This document shows positions 34,730 to 42,924 of a DNA stretch of 64,000 bases, one piece after another. The stretch lies in the NCBI GenBank assembly GCA_938021675.1, contig CALIFY010000025.1:124001-188000 (forward strand), given 5' to 3'. The stretch comes from an uncultured Acidimicrobiales bacterium (GTDB taxonomy: Bacteria; Actinomycetota; Acidimicrobiia; Acidimicrobiales; SZUA-35). The notes below the pieces were generated by a model. The model searched no databases and was not told the DNA's origin. It saw only the letters and a program-made list of their open reading frames with translations. The stretch's first letter is position 1. Each line of letters begins with the position of its first letter. A program made the translations under genes and the position numbers.

Positions 34730-34748
34730 CCATCACACCGTAGCGCCG

Positions 34749-34812
34749 ACGGTTCGGGCAACCGGATTCTTGACGCGAATCCGGGAGAGGATCGCTCCCC
34801 TCCCGGAACCGT
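34749..34812 (-). ncRNA. Structured leader candidate (nested and alternative hairpins)
   Basis: Three complementary pairs lie within 64 bases: an outer stem ACGGTTC (34749-34755) with GAACCGT (34806-34812), an inner 8-bp hairpin CCGGATTC/GAATCCGG (34762-34769, 34777-34784), and a competing 7-bp hairpin CCGGGAG/CTCCCGG (34781-34787, 34800-34806) that shares four bases with the inner one. This would be the 5-prime leader of the minus-strand gene starting at 34729. The mutually exclusive stems resemble an attenuator or riboswitch-like leader, but no known class is recognised. Confidence 0.35.
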
Positions 34813-34934
34813 GAGTACTGCGTGACCTAAACGATCGCGGCCTCGTCGAGCGGGACCTACTCGAGCGATCGAAAAGGGGTGGCTTGGTGCTGATTCGCCA
34901 ACGATGCAGCGGTACAACTACCCATGCCGGCCCG

Positions 34935-34976
34935 CGGTTCCACCGAAGCGGAACCGAACGGAACCCAATGGGTTCC
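34935..34976. promoter_or_regulatory. Cluster of four GGAACC/GGTTCC half-sites
   Basis: CGGTTCC (34935-34941) pairs with GGAACCG (34950-34956), and GGAACCC (34960-34966) pairs with GGGTTCC (34970-34976). The two adjacent palindromes of the same core in 42 bp look like a protein-binding array or two small hairpins. Confidence 0.4.
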
Positions 34977-35207
34977 CGTTAGCGGCCAGCCACCTCCAAG
35001 GTCCCAAAAATCATGTCGTACAGTTGGACCACCTCCTCTCTCTTGGTACTGCAACTATGGCACACCGATCACCGGTCCGTGTCGTAATTTCGCGGCGCTC
35101 GACCGAGAACAACGATCGGCGAGAAGCAGGCCAGCGGCAGGCACTACCTCGACGGCCGTCGTCGGGGCCTACTCAGGCGACCTGGAGCGAACCGGTCCGA
35201 TCGACAC

Positions 35208-35645
35208 CTAACCGGCCGGGCTCCGAACGTGGAATCCAAGGTCGGCGACGGCGGGGATCTGCCGGCGGTCGAGGGTACAGAAATCGACCCGTCCGGGGAG
35301 ACGGTCGGCCGCCGCCAAGTGCACCGAGTTGGCGACCGACAACCCGTATTTGGCACCGATCTCGGTGGCTCGAGCCATGCAGCGACCGTCCATCGGCACC
35401 TCCCAAAACGTGTCCCAGTCCCGGCCGACCCGACCCCACAGGCTTCGATGCCGGTGCAGGTCTCCGGCCGATTGATGTAGCGCAAGAAGGACTTCGCTGC
35501 GGGCCAAGGCGGAGACGACGACGGCGTCGCCGTCGGCCACCGCCTCCGTCACTACCCGAGCCACGTAGGCTCGTCGGGCGTCCGGCAGGTAGCGACACAA
35601 CAACGCTGAGCTGTCGAGTACAAGCACGCCGGCCTCAGCGACCAT
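35208..35645 (-). CDS. PIN-domain (VapC-like) toxin with an altered active site
   Basis: 145 residues from the ATG at 35645. PIN features: first Asp in VLVLDSSALL (about residue 12), Glu in ARSEVLLALH and a late Asp in TLDRRQ. The usual third acidic residue before HLA is Asn in VANSVHLAAAD (codon AAC). VapC toxins cut tRNA or rRNA; loss of this Asp may weaken cleavage. A Phd/YefM-like antitoxin gene lies 95 bp upstream on the same strand, further than the few bases usual for such pairs. Confidence 0.7.
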   Translation of the reverse strand: MVAEAGVLVLDSSALLCRYLPDARRAYVARVVTEAVADGDAVVVSALARSEVLLALHQSAGDLHRHRSLWGRVGRDWDTFWEVPMDGRCMARATEIGAKYGLSVANSVHLAAADRLPGRVDFCTLDRRQIPAVADLGFHVRSPAG

Positions 35646-35740
35646 GAATGCACGGAACACTCGTTGCCATGCTGACCAGCACGGCCTCGGGCCCCAAGTC
35701 CGGTATCACGAAACCACAGCCCCTGGACCTGCGATCACCG

Positions 35741-36061
35741 TCACCGACCCCGGATCTGGTCGACAAGTTGGTCGAGGGAGATGTCGGCAGCGACCGACAG
35801 CGGATCAGGAAAACTTGGGGAACCGTGGCGTGACGGTGGCTCGATAAGGCCCGCCGCCGCCAGGTCTTGAAGCGTGACGCCGGATGTGTCCGGTACCAGC
35901 GGACCGAGTTGGGCCACCGGCGCCCCGTCGACGGCGATGATGATTCGTTCCCCTCGACCGGCACGGCGAACCAGACTTGACACCGAATTCCGTAGCTCCC
36001 GGATTCCGACCTGCTCACCGTCATGGGGTCGGATTCGGGCTTCGTCGTCCTCGGCCACCAA
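35741..36061 (-). CDS. Phd/YefM-like antitoxin
   Basis: 106 residues at most, from a TTG at 36061; a GTG at 36058 is equally possible. The DNA-binding half reads VGIRELRNSVSSLVRRAGRGERIIIAVDGAPVAQLGPL, typical of Phd/YefM antitoxins (helix, then a beta pair with a turn). The C-terminal part (TLQDLAAAGLIEPPS, then SLDQLVDQIRG) is the flexible toxin-binding tail seen in VapB partners. It should neutralise the downstream PIN protein and repress the shared promoter. It diverges from the acyl-CoA dehydrogenase gene. Confidence 0.7.
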   Translation of the reverse strand: MVAEDDEARIRPHDGEQVGIRELRNSVSSLVRRAGRGERIIIAVDGAPVAQLGPLVPDTSGVTLQDLAAAGLIEPPSRHGSPSFPDPLSVAADISLDQLVDQIRGR

Positions 36062-36139
36062 GAAATTCTAGCCGTCCGTAGCACGCGTGTACACAGATCG
36101 GTTTGGCTGTTGGACCCGGCCCATCTATTCTCACCGAAC

Positions 36140-37264
36140 ATGAACTTCGCCTTTACCGAGGAGCAGGAGCAGCTCCGCCAGTTCGTTCGATCGTTCCTCG
36201 AAGAAAAGTCACCAGAGTCCGCGGTCCGCGACCTGATGGAGACCGATCAGGGATACGACAAAGCCGTTTGGTCCCAGATGGCAGACCAACTCGGACTTCA
36301 GAGCTTGGTCATTCCGGAAGAATATGGTGGCCAGGGGTTTAGCTTCGTCGAACTCGGCGTGGTCCTGGAGGAGATGGGTCGAGCGCTGCTTTGTGCTCCG
36401 TTCCTTTCTGGGGTTCTCGCCGGTTCAGCCGTGCTCCACGCTGGTGATGAGGAGTCGAGCAAGGCACATCTTCCAGGCATCGCCTCGGGCGAGACCATTG
36501 CCGCGCTGGCGTTCACCGAGGAAAACGGACGGTGGGACGAATCCGGTATCACCATGGAGGCCACGGCCACCGATGATGGTTTCACGCTGTCTGGTGTGAA
36601 GTCGTTCGTCATCGACGGGCATATCGCCGACCTACTCATCGTGGCGGCCCGAACCACCGCAGGAATCAGCCTGTTCACCGTCGACGGTGGTGGAGACGAT
36701 AACGCCAGCGGTCTGAGTCGCCAGTCGTTGGCCACCATGGATCAAACACGCAAGCAGGCGAAGATCACCTTCGAGAACACTCCGGCGACGCTGCTCGGCA
36801 CCGAAGGCACCGGATGGGACACACTGTCGACGGTGCTCGATCTCGGAGCGGTGGCCCTGGCGGCCGAGCAGGTCGGAGGCGCTCAGATCGTATTGGACAT
36901 GGCGGTTCAGTACGCCAAGGATCGGGTCCAATTCGGACGACCGATCGGTTCATTCCAAGCCATCAAGCACAAGTGTGCGGACATGCTCCTCGAAGTCGAA
37001 TCGGCCAAGTCTGCCGCGTACTACGGATTGTGGTGCGCGGCCGAGATGAACGACGAGCTACCCTCGGTGGCCTCGCTAGCCAAGGCCTACTGCTCGGAAG
37101 CGTACTTCCACGCCGCGGCCGAAAACATCCAGATACACGGGGGAATCGGTTTCACCTGGGAACACCCCGCCCACCTGTACTTCAAGCGAGCCAAGAGCTC
37201 CGAGCTGATGTTCGGCGACCCGACGTATCACCGTGAGCAGCTAGCTCAACGGATAGGCCTCTGA
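36140..37264 (+). CDS. Acyl-CoA dehydrogenase
   Basis: 374 residues from the ATG at 36140 (MNFAFTEEQEQLRQFVRSFLEE); the longer open frame back to 36023 is not coding-like. Helical N-terminal domain, FAD-contacting beta domain (IAALAFTEENGRWDE) and C-terminal helices with KDRVQFGRPIGSFQAIKHKCADM and QIHGGIGFTWEHPAHLYFKRA are typical of the FadE group. It oxidises an acyl-CoA at the alpha-beta bond with FAD. The short length and lone position do not identify the chain length or a sterol role. Confidence 0.9.
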   Translation: MNFAFTEEQEQLRQFVRSFLEEKSPESAVRDLMETDQGYDKAVWSQMADQLGLQSLVIPEEYGGQGFSFVELGVVLEEMGRALLCAPFLSGVLAGSAVLHAGDEESSKAHLPGIASGETIAALAFTEENGRWDESGITMEATATDDGFTLSGVKSFVIDGHIADLLIVAARTTAGISLFTVDGGGDDNASGLSRQSLATMDQTRKQAKITFENTPATLLGTEGTGWDTLSTVLDLGAVALAAEQVGGAQIVLDMAVQYAKDRVQFGRPIGSFQAIKHKCADMLLEVESAKSAAYYGLWCAAEMNDELPSVASLAKAYCSEAYFHAAAENIQIHGGIGFTWEHPAHLYFKRAKSSELMFGDPTYHREQLAQRIGL

Positions 37265-37296
37265 CCGCCAGGGGGTGAAGCCCGTACACTTGAGGT

Positions 37297-37839
37297 GTGG
37301 CCATTGCACTCATCATTGTCGCCGCCGTCCTCATCATCGTCATCGCGTTCTACGCGGTGGGCCACGCCGTCGCGACAACCGATGCCATGCCAGACCAGAT
37401 CGTGGTCGATATGCACGAGGCCATCGAATTCTGTGCCGAGGCGCTACCAGTCGACGCCACCGCAGTACTGAGCTACGACGAGCTCCGACGGCTCCTGCGG
37501 CTACATACCGAGTGGATTCAGGCGTACCATTGGGCGCCGGATACCCCCGAGCAAAGCGATGCTGGTCCGATTGTGTTCGAGCAGTTCGACGCCCTCCCCT
37601 ATGTTTTGGAGCGGGCCGAGATCACCGGGCTCGACGTACCCGAGCACCTCGCAGCCGCTGCCATCGAGGCCCACTCCACATATCTTCAGGTCGCTGGGGC
37701 CATTCATCTGGAGAATCCCGCCGACGTCGAACAAGACCTGGCCCAGCTCCCGTTGCTGGAGGCGGCGACGGATGAACCGGCGCACATCGAAGGCGCAGCC
37801 GACAACGGTGGGGATCACGCCAACACAGACCAAGGTTGA
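37297..37839 (+). CDS. Membrane-anchored hypothetical protein
   Basis: 180 residues, GTG start. One N-terminal hydrophobic helix (ALIIVAAVLIIVIAFYAVGHAV, about 3-24) anchors an acidic, mostly helical domain (25-165) and a disordered acidic tail. No family is recognised. It ends at the beginning of the TRAP permease frame and may be part of that operon, but nothing in the sequence links it to transport. Confidence 0.6.
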   Translation: MAIALIIVAAVLIIVIAFYAVGHAVATTDAMPDQIVVDMHEAIEFCAEALPVDATAVLSYDELRRLLRLHTEWIQAYHWAPDTPEQSDAGPIVFEQFDALPYVLERAEITGLDVPEHLAAAAIEAHSTYLQVAGAIHLENPADVEQDLAQLPLLEAATDEPAHIEGAADNGGDHANTDQG

Positions 37840-37940
37840 CGAATAGGTCGATTCGCGACACCGGACGACGACGTGTATGCTCTTTCGACACACGACTCGG
37901 GGGAGACGGATGGGACGCGGTATACATCGGGGAATTCGAG

Positions 37941-38852
37941 TTGCCTGACGATTACGCGGTGGCGGACGGCGAGACCCTTGATGACGGTTCGGTCACCGAC
38001 GAAAAGAACGCGCCCTCCGACACATCGGATCGGGCAAACCCCAACCCGTCGAGCCCCGACCGGTGGGAAGCACGGTTTCAGCGACTTCATCCATTCGGTT
38101 GGGTAGCCGCCGGGTTTGCTGTGTTGGGAGTGGTGGCATCGGTCCTCGACTGGGATCTTCTGCTGGCCAGGATGCCGTGGTGGTTGTGGCTCCTGACCAT
38201 CGCCACCGTGGCCCTGTGCGCCGCACCATCGCTGTTGCACCGCATTCGCCTCATGATCGAATGGGTGTCAGAACTCGGCGGCACCTTAGCTATCTGGCTA
38301 GCGTGGGTCATCTTTTTCATCCAGTTGTTCAATGTCGTAACTCGCTACACAAATAACTGGTTCGACGCAGACATTCTATTTGGCGAGACGTTCAGCCTTG
38401 GTTGGATGAGTTTCGGCATGCTGTTCTTACTCGGGGTCGCCTACGGCATGCGAAACGGTATCAATCCTCGCATCGACTTCTGGTGGGCCGAGTTCTCCGA
38501 GAAGCGGAAGGCCTGGCTCGACTTCTTGCTCCATACCTTCTTACTACTCCCCTTCCTGGTGCTCGGACTACGAGTTCTTAAACCGTTCGCCGCGAGTTCG
38601 CTCGGTTACAACCGTTTCGCAAACGGCGGCGAAGGCCGATGGCCGTCAGGTTGGCGAGTTTGGGAGACCTGGGAACAAGCAACCGATGCCGGGCAGCTTC
38701 CGGTCGGGCCGATACAGGCGTTTATCTTCGTCGGCTTCGTCATGTGGACGGCCCAGGTGTTCGCCGAAATTATCAAGACCGGATTCATAATCGCCGGAAG
38801 AACCGACCTTGGAAACATCGAGGAGTCAGATGTACCTCTGCGGATCGAATAA
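37941..38852 (+). CDS. TRAP transporter small permease (DctQ type)
   Basis: 303 residues from the TTG at 37941, chosen because GGGGAA lies 6 nt before it; the open frame begins at a TTG at 37836 overlapping the previous stop. About 50 acidic residues precede two extra helices (GWVAAGFAVLGVVASVLDW and LWLLTIATVALCAAP). The DctQ core follows, with four helices including LAIWLAWVIFFIQLFNVVTRYTNN, LGWMSFGMLFLLGVAYGMRNGINPRIDF and LLHTFLLLPFLVLGLRVL. It pairs with the large permease gene 57 bp downstream in a sodium-coupled solute importer. The N-terminal extension is unusual for DctQ. Confidence 0.85.
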   Translation: MPDDYAVADGETLDDGSVTDEKNAPSDTSDRANPNPSSPDRWEARFQRLHPFGWVAAGFAVLGVVASVLDWDLLLARMPWWLWLLTIATVALCAAPSLLHRIRLMIEWVSELGGTLAIWLAWVIFFIQLFNVVTRYTNNWFDADILFGETFSLGWMSFGMLFLLGVAYGMRNGINPRIDFWWAEFSEKRKAWLDFLLHTFLLLPFLVLGLRVLKPFAASSLGYNRFANGGEGRWPSGWRVWETWEQATDAGQLPVGPIQAFIFVGFVMWTAQVFAEIIKTGFIIAGRTDLGNIEESDVPLRIE

Positions 38853-38909
38853 TCCTCGTCGAGGTCTTGCTCGGACCATCGGGTTGGGTCGACCGAGAAA
38901 CAGCGTCTG

Positions 38910-40823
38910 ATGGCCGCCCAGCTCGTTCAGATCCTCGGCCTCGATTTTGGCGTCTTCCTCGCCATCCTCATGTTCGTAGTGTTCATGTTGCTCATCCTGA
39001 CCGGATACAACGTTGCGTACTGTTTCGCCGGCACGGCATTGATATTCGCCTTTGTCGGCGACTTGGCGAACGTGTTCAGTGTCAACACCTTCGACCCCGA
39101 GACATTGTCTGGCCAGCTCCCCTCCAACTGGACTCGATCTCTCGAATCCGCCGAGCTTCTCGCCGTGCCGTTGTTCGTTTTGATGGGTGCGATCCTGGAA
39201 CGATCCGGTCTAGCCGAGCGCCTACTCAACGCCTTTGGCCTGCTCATGGGATCGCTTCGGGGTGGGGTCGCCGCCGCGGTCATCGTCGTCGGCACCCTCC
39301 TCGCCGCGGCGACCGGCGTAGTGGCGGCCACCGTCATCGTTATGGGCTTGCTTTCTCTGCCGGCCATGCTCAAACTCAACTACGACCACCGGCTGGCAAC
39401 CGGGGCCATTACCGCCTCCGGCACGCTGGCCCAGCTTCTACCGCCGAGCATCGTTCTGATTCTCCTTTCCCAGGAACTCGGTGTCGGAATCATCGGCCTC
39501 TTTGCCGGTGCCCTTCTGCCCGGCCTCCTACTAAGCGGGCTCTACATCGCCTACACCCTCGGTGTATCGTTGCTGCGCCCCGAGGTCGGTCCGGCGATGC
39601 CGGCCGAGCAACGCGAACTCCATGGTCAGCCGAGCATTCAGACGGCGTTCGTGGTGGCCGCCGCCCTCGCTACTGCGGTATTTCTGGTCGCCCTGCTCGT
39701 CGGGTTGAATCTCGCCTTGATCGCCACCGTCGCAACGTTCTTCGTCTCGCTCGTCATCATCTTGCCCTTCGAGTTATCCGCACAGATACGGCGACTTCTC
39801 CCTCCCGTACTGACCTTGGCAACCGGCGTGGCGATCGCCATCGCGTTCGACTGGCGAACCGGCGTATTCGCAGCCACCCTCATGCTGGCCGTTTCTCAGG
39901 GGGCGGTGTCGACTTCCAAAATGTTGATGGCCGAGCTATTGGTGTCGATCGTCCCCATCATCGTGCTGATCCTCGGCGTACTCGTATCTATCTTCCAAGG
40001 CGTTGCTACACCATCGGAGTCCGGAGCGGTTGGAGTGTTCGGCGCGTTGGCCTTGGCCTGGCTCAACCACACGTTCGACAAACGTTTGGCCGGCGATGGT
40101 GCGTCGCACATCCAACCCGGTTGGAAACTGACTCCTTCGGCCTTGAAAGACGCCGGCCGATCGACCGCCAACATCACGATCTTGGTGATGACGCTCCTGT
40201 TTGCTTCCCTGTTCTTCCGTCTCATGTTCCAAGAACTCGGCGGCGCCGATCAAGTTGCCGGTTGGCTGTCGAGCATCCCCGGCGGCAAGTTTGGGTTCGT
40301 TGTGGTGGCGATGATCGCCGTGTTCTTGCTGGGCATCAACCTGGAATTCTTGGAGATAACGTTCATCGTCGTCCCGATCTTCGTTCCCGCCATGGCAGCC
40401 CTGGAGTTCACCGACCAAGAAATCGTTTGGTTCGCTGTGTTGATGGCCGTTAACCTCAATATGGCCTTTATCTCGCCGCCGGTCGGTTTCTCGCTTTTCT
40501 ATCTACAATCGGTCGCTCCCGATGAAGTAAAGACCGTCGATATCCATAAAGGAGCGCTACCATTCATGGGCTTGCAAATAATCGCGCTCGCCATTCTGGC
40601 TGTCGTACCTGGAATCACGAACTTCTCGTACTGTTTTTTCAATCCCGGCGCGTCGGAACAGTTTTGTGACCCAAACTCGACGACAAGCGGCACGTTGTAC
40701 ACCATTCTGGCCGTTGCCACGCTCGCACTACTGGCTGGGACGATGGTCGCAACGTTACGTCAGCAACAGGGAAAAGGAACAGGAAAGGGAACGGGCCAAC
40801 AGGTCCAAGTCAAGGCAACATAG
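38910..40823 (+). CDS. TRAP transporter large permease (DctM type), enlarged
   Basis: 637 residues, about 200 more than a typical DctM. It is almost all membrane helices, starting FGVFLAILMFVVFMLLILTGYNVAY, with the DctM signature PLFVLMGAILERSGLAERLLNAFGLLMGSLRGG and GTLLAAATGVVAATVIVMGLLSLPAML. After the LLPGLLLSGLYIAYTL region there is an insertion of about 100 residues with extra helices before SEsGAVGVFGALALA. The C-terminal half ends FISPPVGFSLFYLQSVAPDEV. It forms the transport path with DctQ and is fed by the binding protein encoded 70 bp downstream. A large overlapping open frame on the same strand is non-coding. Confidence 0.92.
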   Translation: MAAQLVQILGLDFGVFLAILMFVVFMLLILTGYNVAYCFAGTALIFAFVGDLANVFSVNTFDPETLSGQLPSNWTRSLESAELLAVPLFVLMGAILERSGLAERLLNAFGLLMGSLRGGVAAAVIVVGTLLAAATGVVAATVIVMGLLSLPAMLKLNYDHRLATGAITASGTLAQLLPPSIVLILLSQELGVGIIGLFAGALLPGLLLSGLYIAYTLGVSLLRPEVGPAMPAEQRELHGQPSIQTAFVVAAALATAVFLVALLVGLNLALIATVATFFVSLVIILPFELSAQIRRLLPPVLTLATGVAIAIAFDWRTGVFAATLMLAVSQGAVSTSKMLMAELLVSIVPIIVLILGVLVSIFQGVATPSESGAVGVFGALALAWLNHTFDKRLAGDGASHIQPGWKLTPSALKDAGRSTANITILVMTLLFASLFFRLMFQELGGADQVAGWLSSIPGGKFGFVVVAMIAVFLLGINLEFLEITFIVVPIFVPAMAALEFTDQEIVWFAVLMAVNLNMAFISPPVGFSLFYLQSVAPDEVKTVDIHKGALPFMGLQIIALAILAVVPGITNFSYCFFNPGASEQFCDPNSTTSGTLYTILAVATLALLAGTMVATLRQQQGKGTGKGTGQQVQVKAT

Positions 40824-40893
40824 CAAGCATCAGGCCACCGAGTACCACGGCCGGCAAAAGAACTTATTCGCAACAATTGGGAGGCGCGTACTC

Positions 40894-42123
40894 ATGACAG
40901 TGGAATCGACGGAAGAGGAGACCAATCTCGGTCGCCGATCGTTCCTTGGCAAAGCTGGACTCGGGGTAGCCGGGTTCGCGGCAAGCGCAGCGGTCCTTTC
41001 GGCCTGCAGCACGACGCAGGTCGATGACACCACCGCCGACGGCGGAAGTGACGCCGATACCGACAACACGGAGGCGGAATCGTCAGGCGATACCGAGACC
41101 GTCACCGAGGTGACGTCCGACGGCCCTGAGATCGAATGGAACATGGCCACCAGTTGGCCGACGTCGCTGGTAACCCTATTCGGAGCGGCCGAAGTATTCG
41201 CCACCGAAGTCGGCCGTCTCACCGGTGGGAAGTTCAAGATCAATCCCCAACCGGCAGGGGAAATCGTTGGCGGGCTCGATGTTCTGCCTGCGGTCCGCGA
41301 CGGAGCGGCCGAGGTCGGTCACACCGCTTCCTACTATTACGTTGGATTGTCTCCAGTTCAACAGTTCGGGACCGCGGTACCGTTCGGGCTCAACCAACGA
41401 CAGCAGAACGCCTGGCTCTACGAGGGCGGTGGGCTCGACATTTTGAACGAGTTCTATGCTGAGGAGCATGGCATCATCGCCTTCCCGGCCGGCGGCACCG
41501 GATGCCAGATGGGCGGCTGGTTCACCAAAGAGATCAACACCGTTGCCGATCTCCAGGGCCTGAAAATGCGAATTCCCGGTCTAGCTGGGCAGGTACTCAA
41601 CAATTTGGGCGGCGAGCAAGTCACCGTCGCTGGCGGCGAAATCCTGACCTCCATCGAAACAGGAGCTATCGACGCAGCCGAGTTCGTCGGCCCAACCGAC
41701 GACCTCATCCTCGGTCTCGATGAACTCGGCTCAGAATTGTTCTACTACCACCCAGGGTGGTGGGAACCGGGCACCGCTCTCGAAGTCCAAATTCCGCTTG
41801 AGTTGTGGAATGACCTGCCAGACACCTATCAAGCAGCGGTTGAGAACGCGGCAGCCGCCAGCAACGTTCGCACTATGGCCAAGTACGACACGCTCAACGC
41901 TCTCGACCTGCAAAAAGTGAAGGAATTTGCCGAAGTCCGCGAGTTCTCGCCCGAACTCATGGCCGCGTTCAAGGAAGAGACCGAGAACGTGCTCGACGGC
42001 GTCGCCGCCGAAGATGCAAAGTTCGGCGAGATCCTCACCGAGTGGCGCTCGTTCCGCGATGGCATCGTGGAGTGGCACGGCCTGGCGGAGCTGTCGTATC
42101 TGACCCAACAAACCCAGATCTGA
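40894..42123 (+). CDS. TRAP transporter substrate-binding lipoprotein (TakP/DctP-like)
   Basis: 409 residues from the ATG at 40894, with GGGAGG about 9 nt upstream. It has a twin-arginine signal (NLGRRSFLGKAGLGVAGF) leading to a lipobox LSAC, so it is exported folded and lipid-anchored. A low-complexity Asp/Thr/Glu linker follows. The binding domain (WNMATSWPTSLVTLFG, GEIVGGLDVLPAVRDGAAEVGHTASYYYVG, GLKMRIPGLAGQVLNNLGG, FVGPTDDLILGL) resembles TakP and the mannitol/chloroaromatic subgroup that bind 2-oxoacids or carboxylates. The exact ligand is not determined. It is the third gene of the transporter operon. Confidence 0.9.
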   Translation: MTVESTEEETNLGRRSFLGKAGLGVAGFAASAAVLSACSTTQVDDTTADGGSDADTDNTEAESSGDTETVTEVTSDGPEIEWNMATSWPTSLVTLFGAAEVFATEVGRLTGGKFKINPQPAGEIVGGLDVLPAVRDGAAEVGHTASYYYVGLSPVQQFGTAVPFGLNQRQQNAWLYEGGGLDILNEFYAEEHGIIAFPAGGTGCQMGGWFTKEINTVADLQGLKMRIPGLAGQVLNNLGGEQVTVAGGEILTSIETGAIDAAEFVGPTDDLILGLDELGSELFYYHPGWWEPGTALEVQIPLELWNDLPDTYQAAVENAAAASNVRTMAKYDTLNALDLQKVKEFAEVREFSPELMAAFKEETENVLDGVAAEDAKFGEILTEWRSFRDGIVEWHGLAELSYLTQQTQI

Positions 42124-42161
42124 TCCGGGTTACGCCGCCTGCTGGCGGGGTGATTGCTCTT

Positions 42162-42890
42162 ATGAAGGCCGCCACCTTCTCGACGGTGGCGGCCTTCGTC
42201 GTTTGTGTCGGGACCATGGCCTGCGGCACCGACGACGGCGGCTCGCTCCCGTCTGACGATGAACTACCGCTGGTGTCTCCTGCCGACCGAGCGGTAGCGG
42301 TGTCGACGACGGGCTGCGGTGACGCCAACGACGGCGAAGGGTCCGGGGTGGTGATCGAAACTGGCCAAGTAGCGACCGCCGCCCACGTCGTGGCCGGGTC
42401 GGCCGAAGTCACGGTCGCCGATGGGGGCCGGGAACAGCAAGCTTGGATAGTGGCCTTCGACCCAAAACGCGATTTGGCGTTGCTGGAGGTAGCGCCAGCC
42501 GAGGGCGACGCAGCGATACCAAGGCTGAAATTGCGGGAGGCTTCGGCAGGCGAGGAAGGACTCATCGTTGGCGCCACCCGCTCAGGCACCATGGATTTTG
42601 TCATCGCTTCGAAAACGCGGATCGAGATCGAAGAGGTGAGGGGAACGGCACGAACTCGACGGTCGGGATACCAACTCGAGGCGATGACCGAACCGGGAGA
42701 CAGCGGCGCCGGCCTCTACGATGATGCCGGCCATCTGGTCGGCGTGCTGTTCGCAGTCTCGACCAACGACCACGGACGTTCCTGGGCGGTCTCGGCCAAC
42801 GAGGTCGAAGCCTTCCTCGACGATGAATCGGTTCGGGGCCCGGTCGTTTGCGACCCGCAACAGTCGAAAGTCGTGCCGTCCACTCGATGA
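42162..42890 (+). CDS. Trypsin-fold serine protease lipoprotein
   Basis: 242 residues from the ATG at 42162; GGGGTGA lies about 9 nt before it. A lipoprotein signal is visible (hydrophobic core then GTMAC, Cys at residue 21). The protease domain has His in VATAAHVVAG, Asp in DPKRDLALLEV and Ser in TEPGDSGAGLYDDAGHLVGVLFA, so the trypsin triad is complete and the fold is DegP/trypsin-like without a PDZ domain. It follows the TRAP binding protein by 39 bp, so it may process an extracytoplasmic partner. The first codons overlap a strong hairpin. Confidence 0.85.
   Translation: MKAATFSTVAAFVVCVGTMACGTDDGGSLPSDDELPLVSPADRAVAVSTTGCGDANDGEGSGVVIETGQVATAAHVVAGSAEVTVADGGREQQAWIVAFDPKRDLALLEVAPAEGDAAIPRLKLREASAGEEGLIVGATRSGTMDFVIASKTRIEIEEVRGTARTRRSGYQLEAMTEPGDSGAGLYDDAGHLVGVLFAVSTNDHGRSWAVSANEVEAFLDDESVRGPVVCDPQQSKVVPSTR
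42164..42197 (+). terminator. Perfect 13-bp hairpin at the TRAP operon end, inside the next coding start
   Basis: GAAGGCCGCCACC (42164-42176), an 8-nt loop, and GGTGGCGGCCTTC (42185-42197) pair perfectly, 41 bases after the binding-protein stop. This is terminator-like but with only a weak T-rich tail. It also encodes codons 1-12 of the lipoprotein signal peptide. Confidence 0.5.
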
Positions 42891-42924
42891 GGTCAGCGCA
42901 GCAACGGTCCTGCGAGTCGATCGG

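Larger units (their letters stand above)
34730..35207. other. 478-bp interval without a convincing gene, rich in inverted repeats
   Basis: Besides the leader at 34749-34812 it holds a long imperfect hairpin (CGATCGC at 34832-34838 with GCGATCG at 34865-34871, inner TCGAG/CTCGA) and four GGAACC/GGTTCC half-sites at 34936-34976. On the minus strand around 35022-35035 there is a strong AGGAGGTGG ribosome-site look-alike, but the frames after it are short or of odd composition. I see no tRNA. Confidence 0.5.

Noticed and set aside
34741-34812. tRNA-like arms (GGTTC and GAATCC segments)
   Set aside because: Lengths and spacing do not give acceptor, D, anticodon and T arms; only simple stems are present.
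38639-40453. Long 604-codon open frame on the same strand overlapping the TRAP large permease
   Set aside because: It is Arg/His/Pro rich without any domain, and overlaps a clear DctM gene; it is a shadow of high-GC codon bias.
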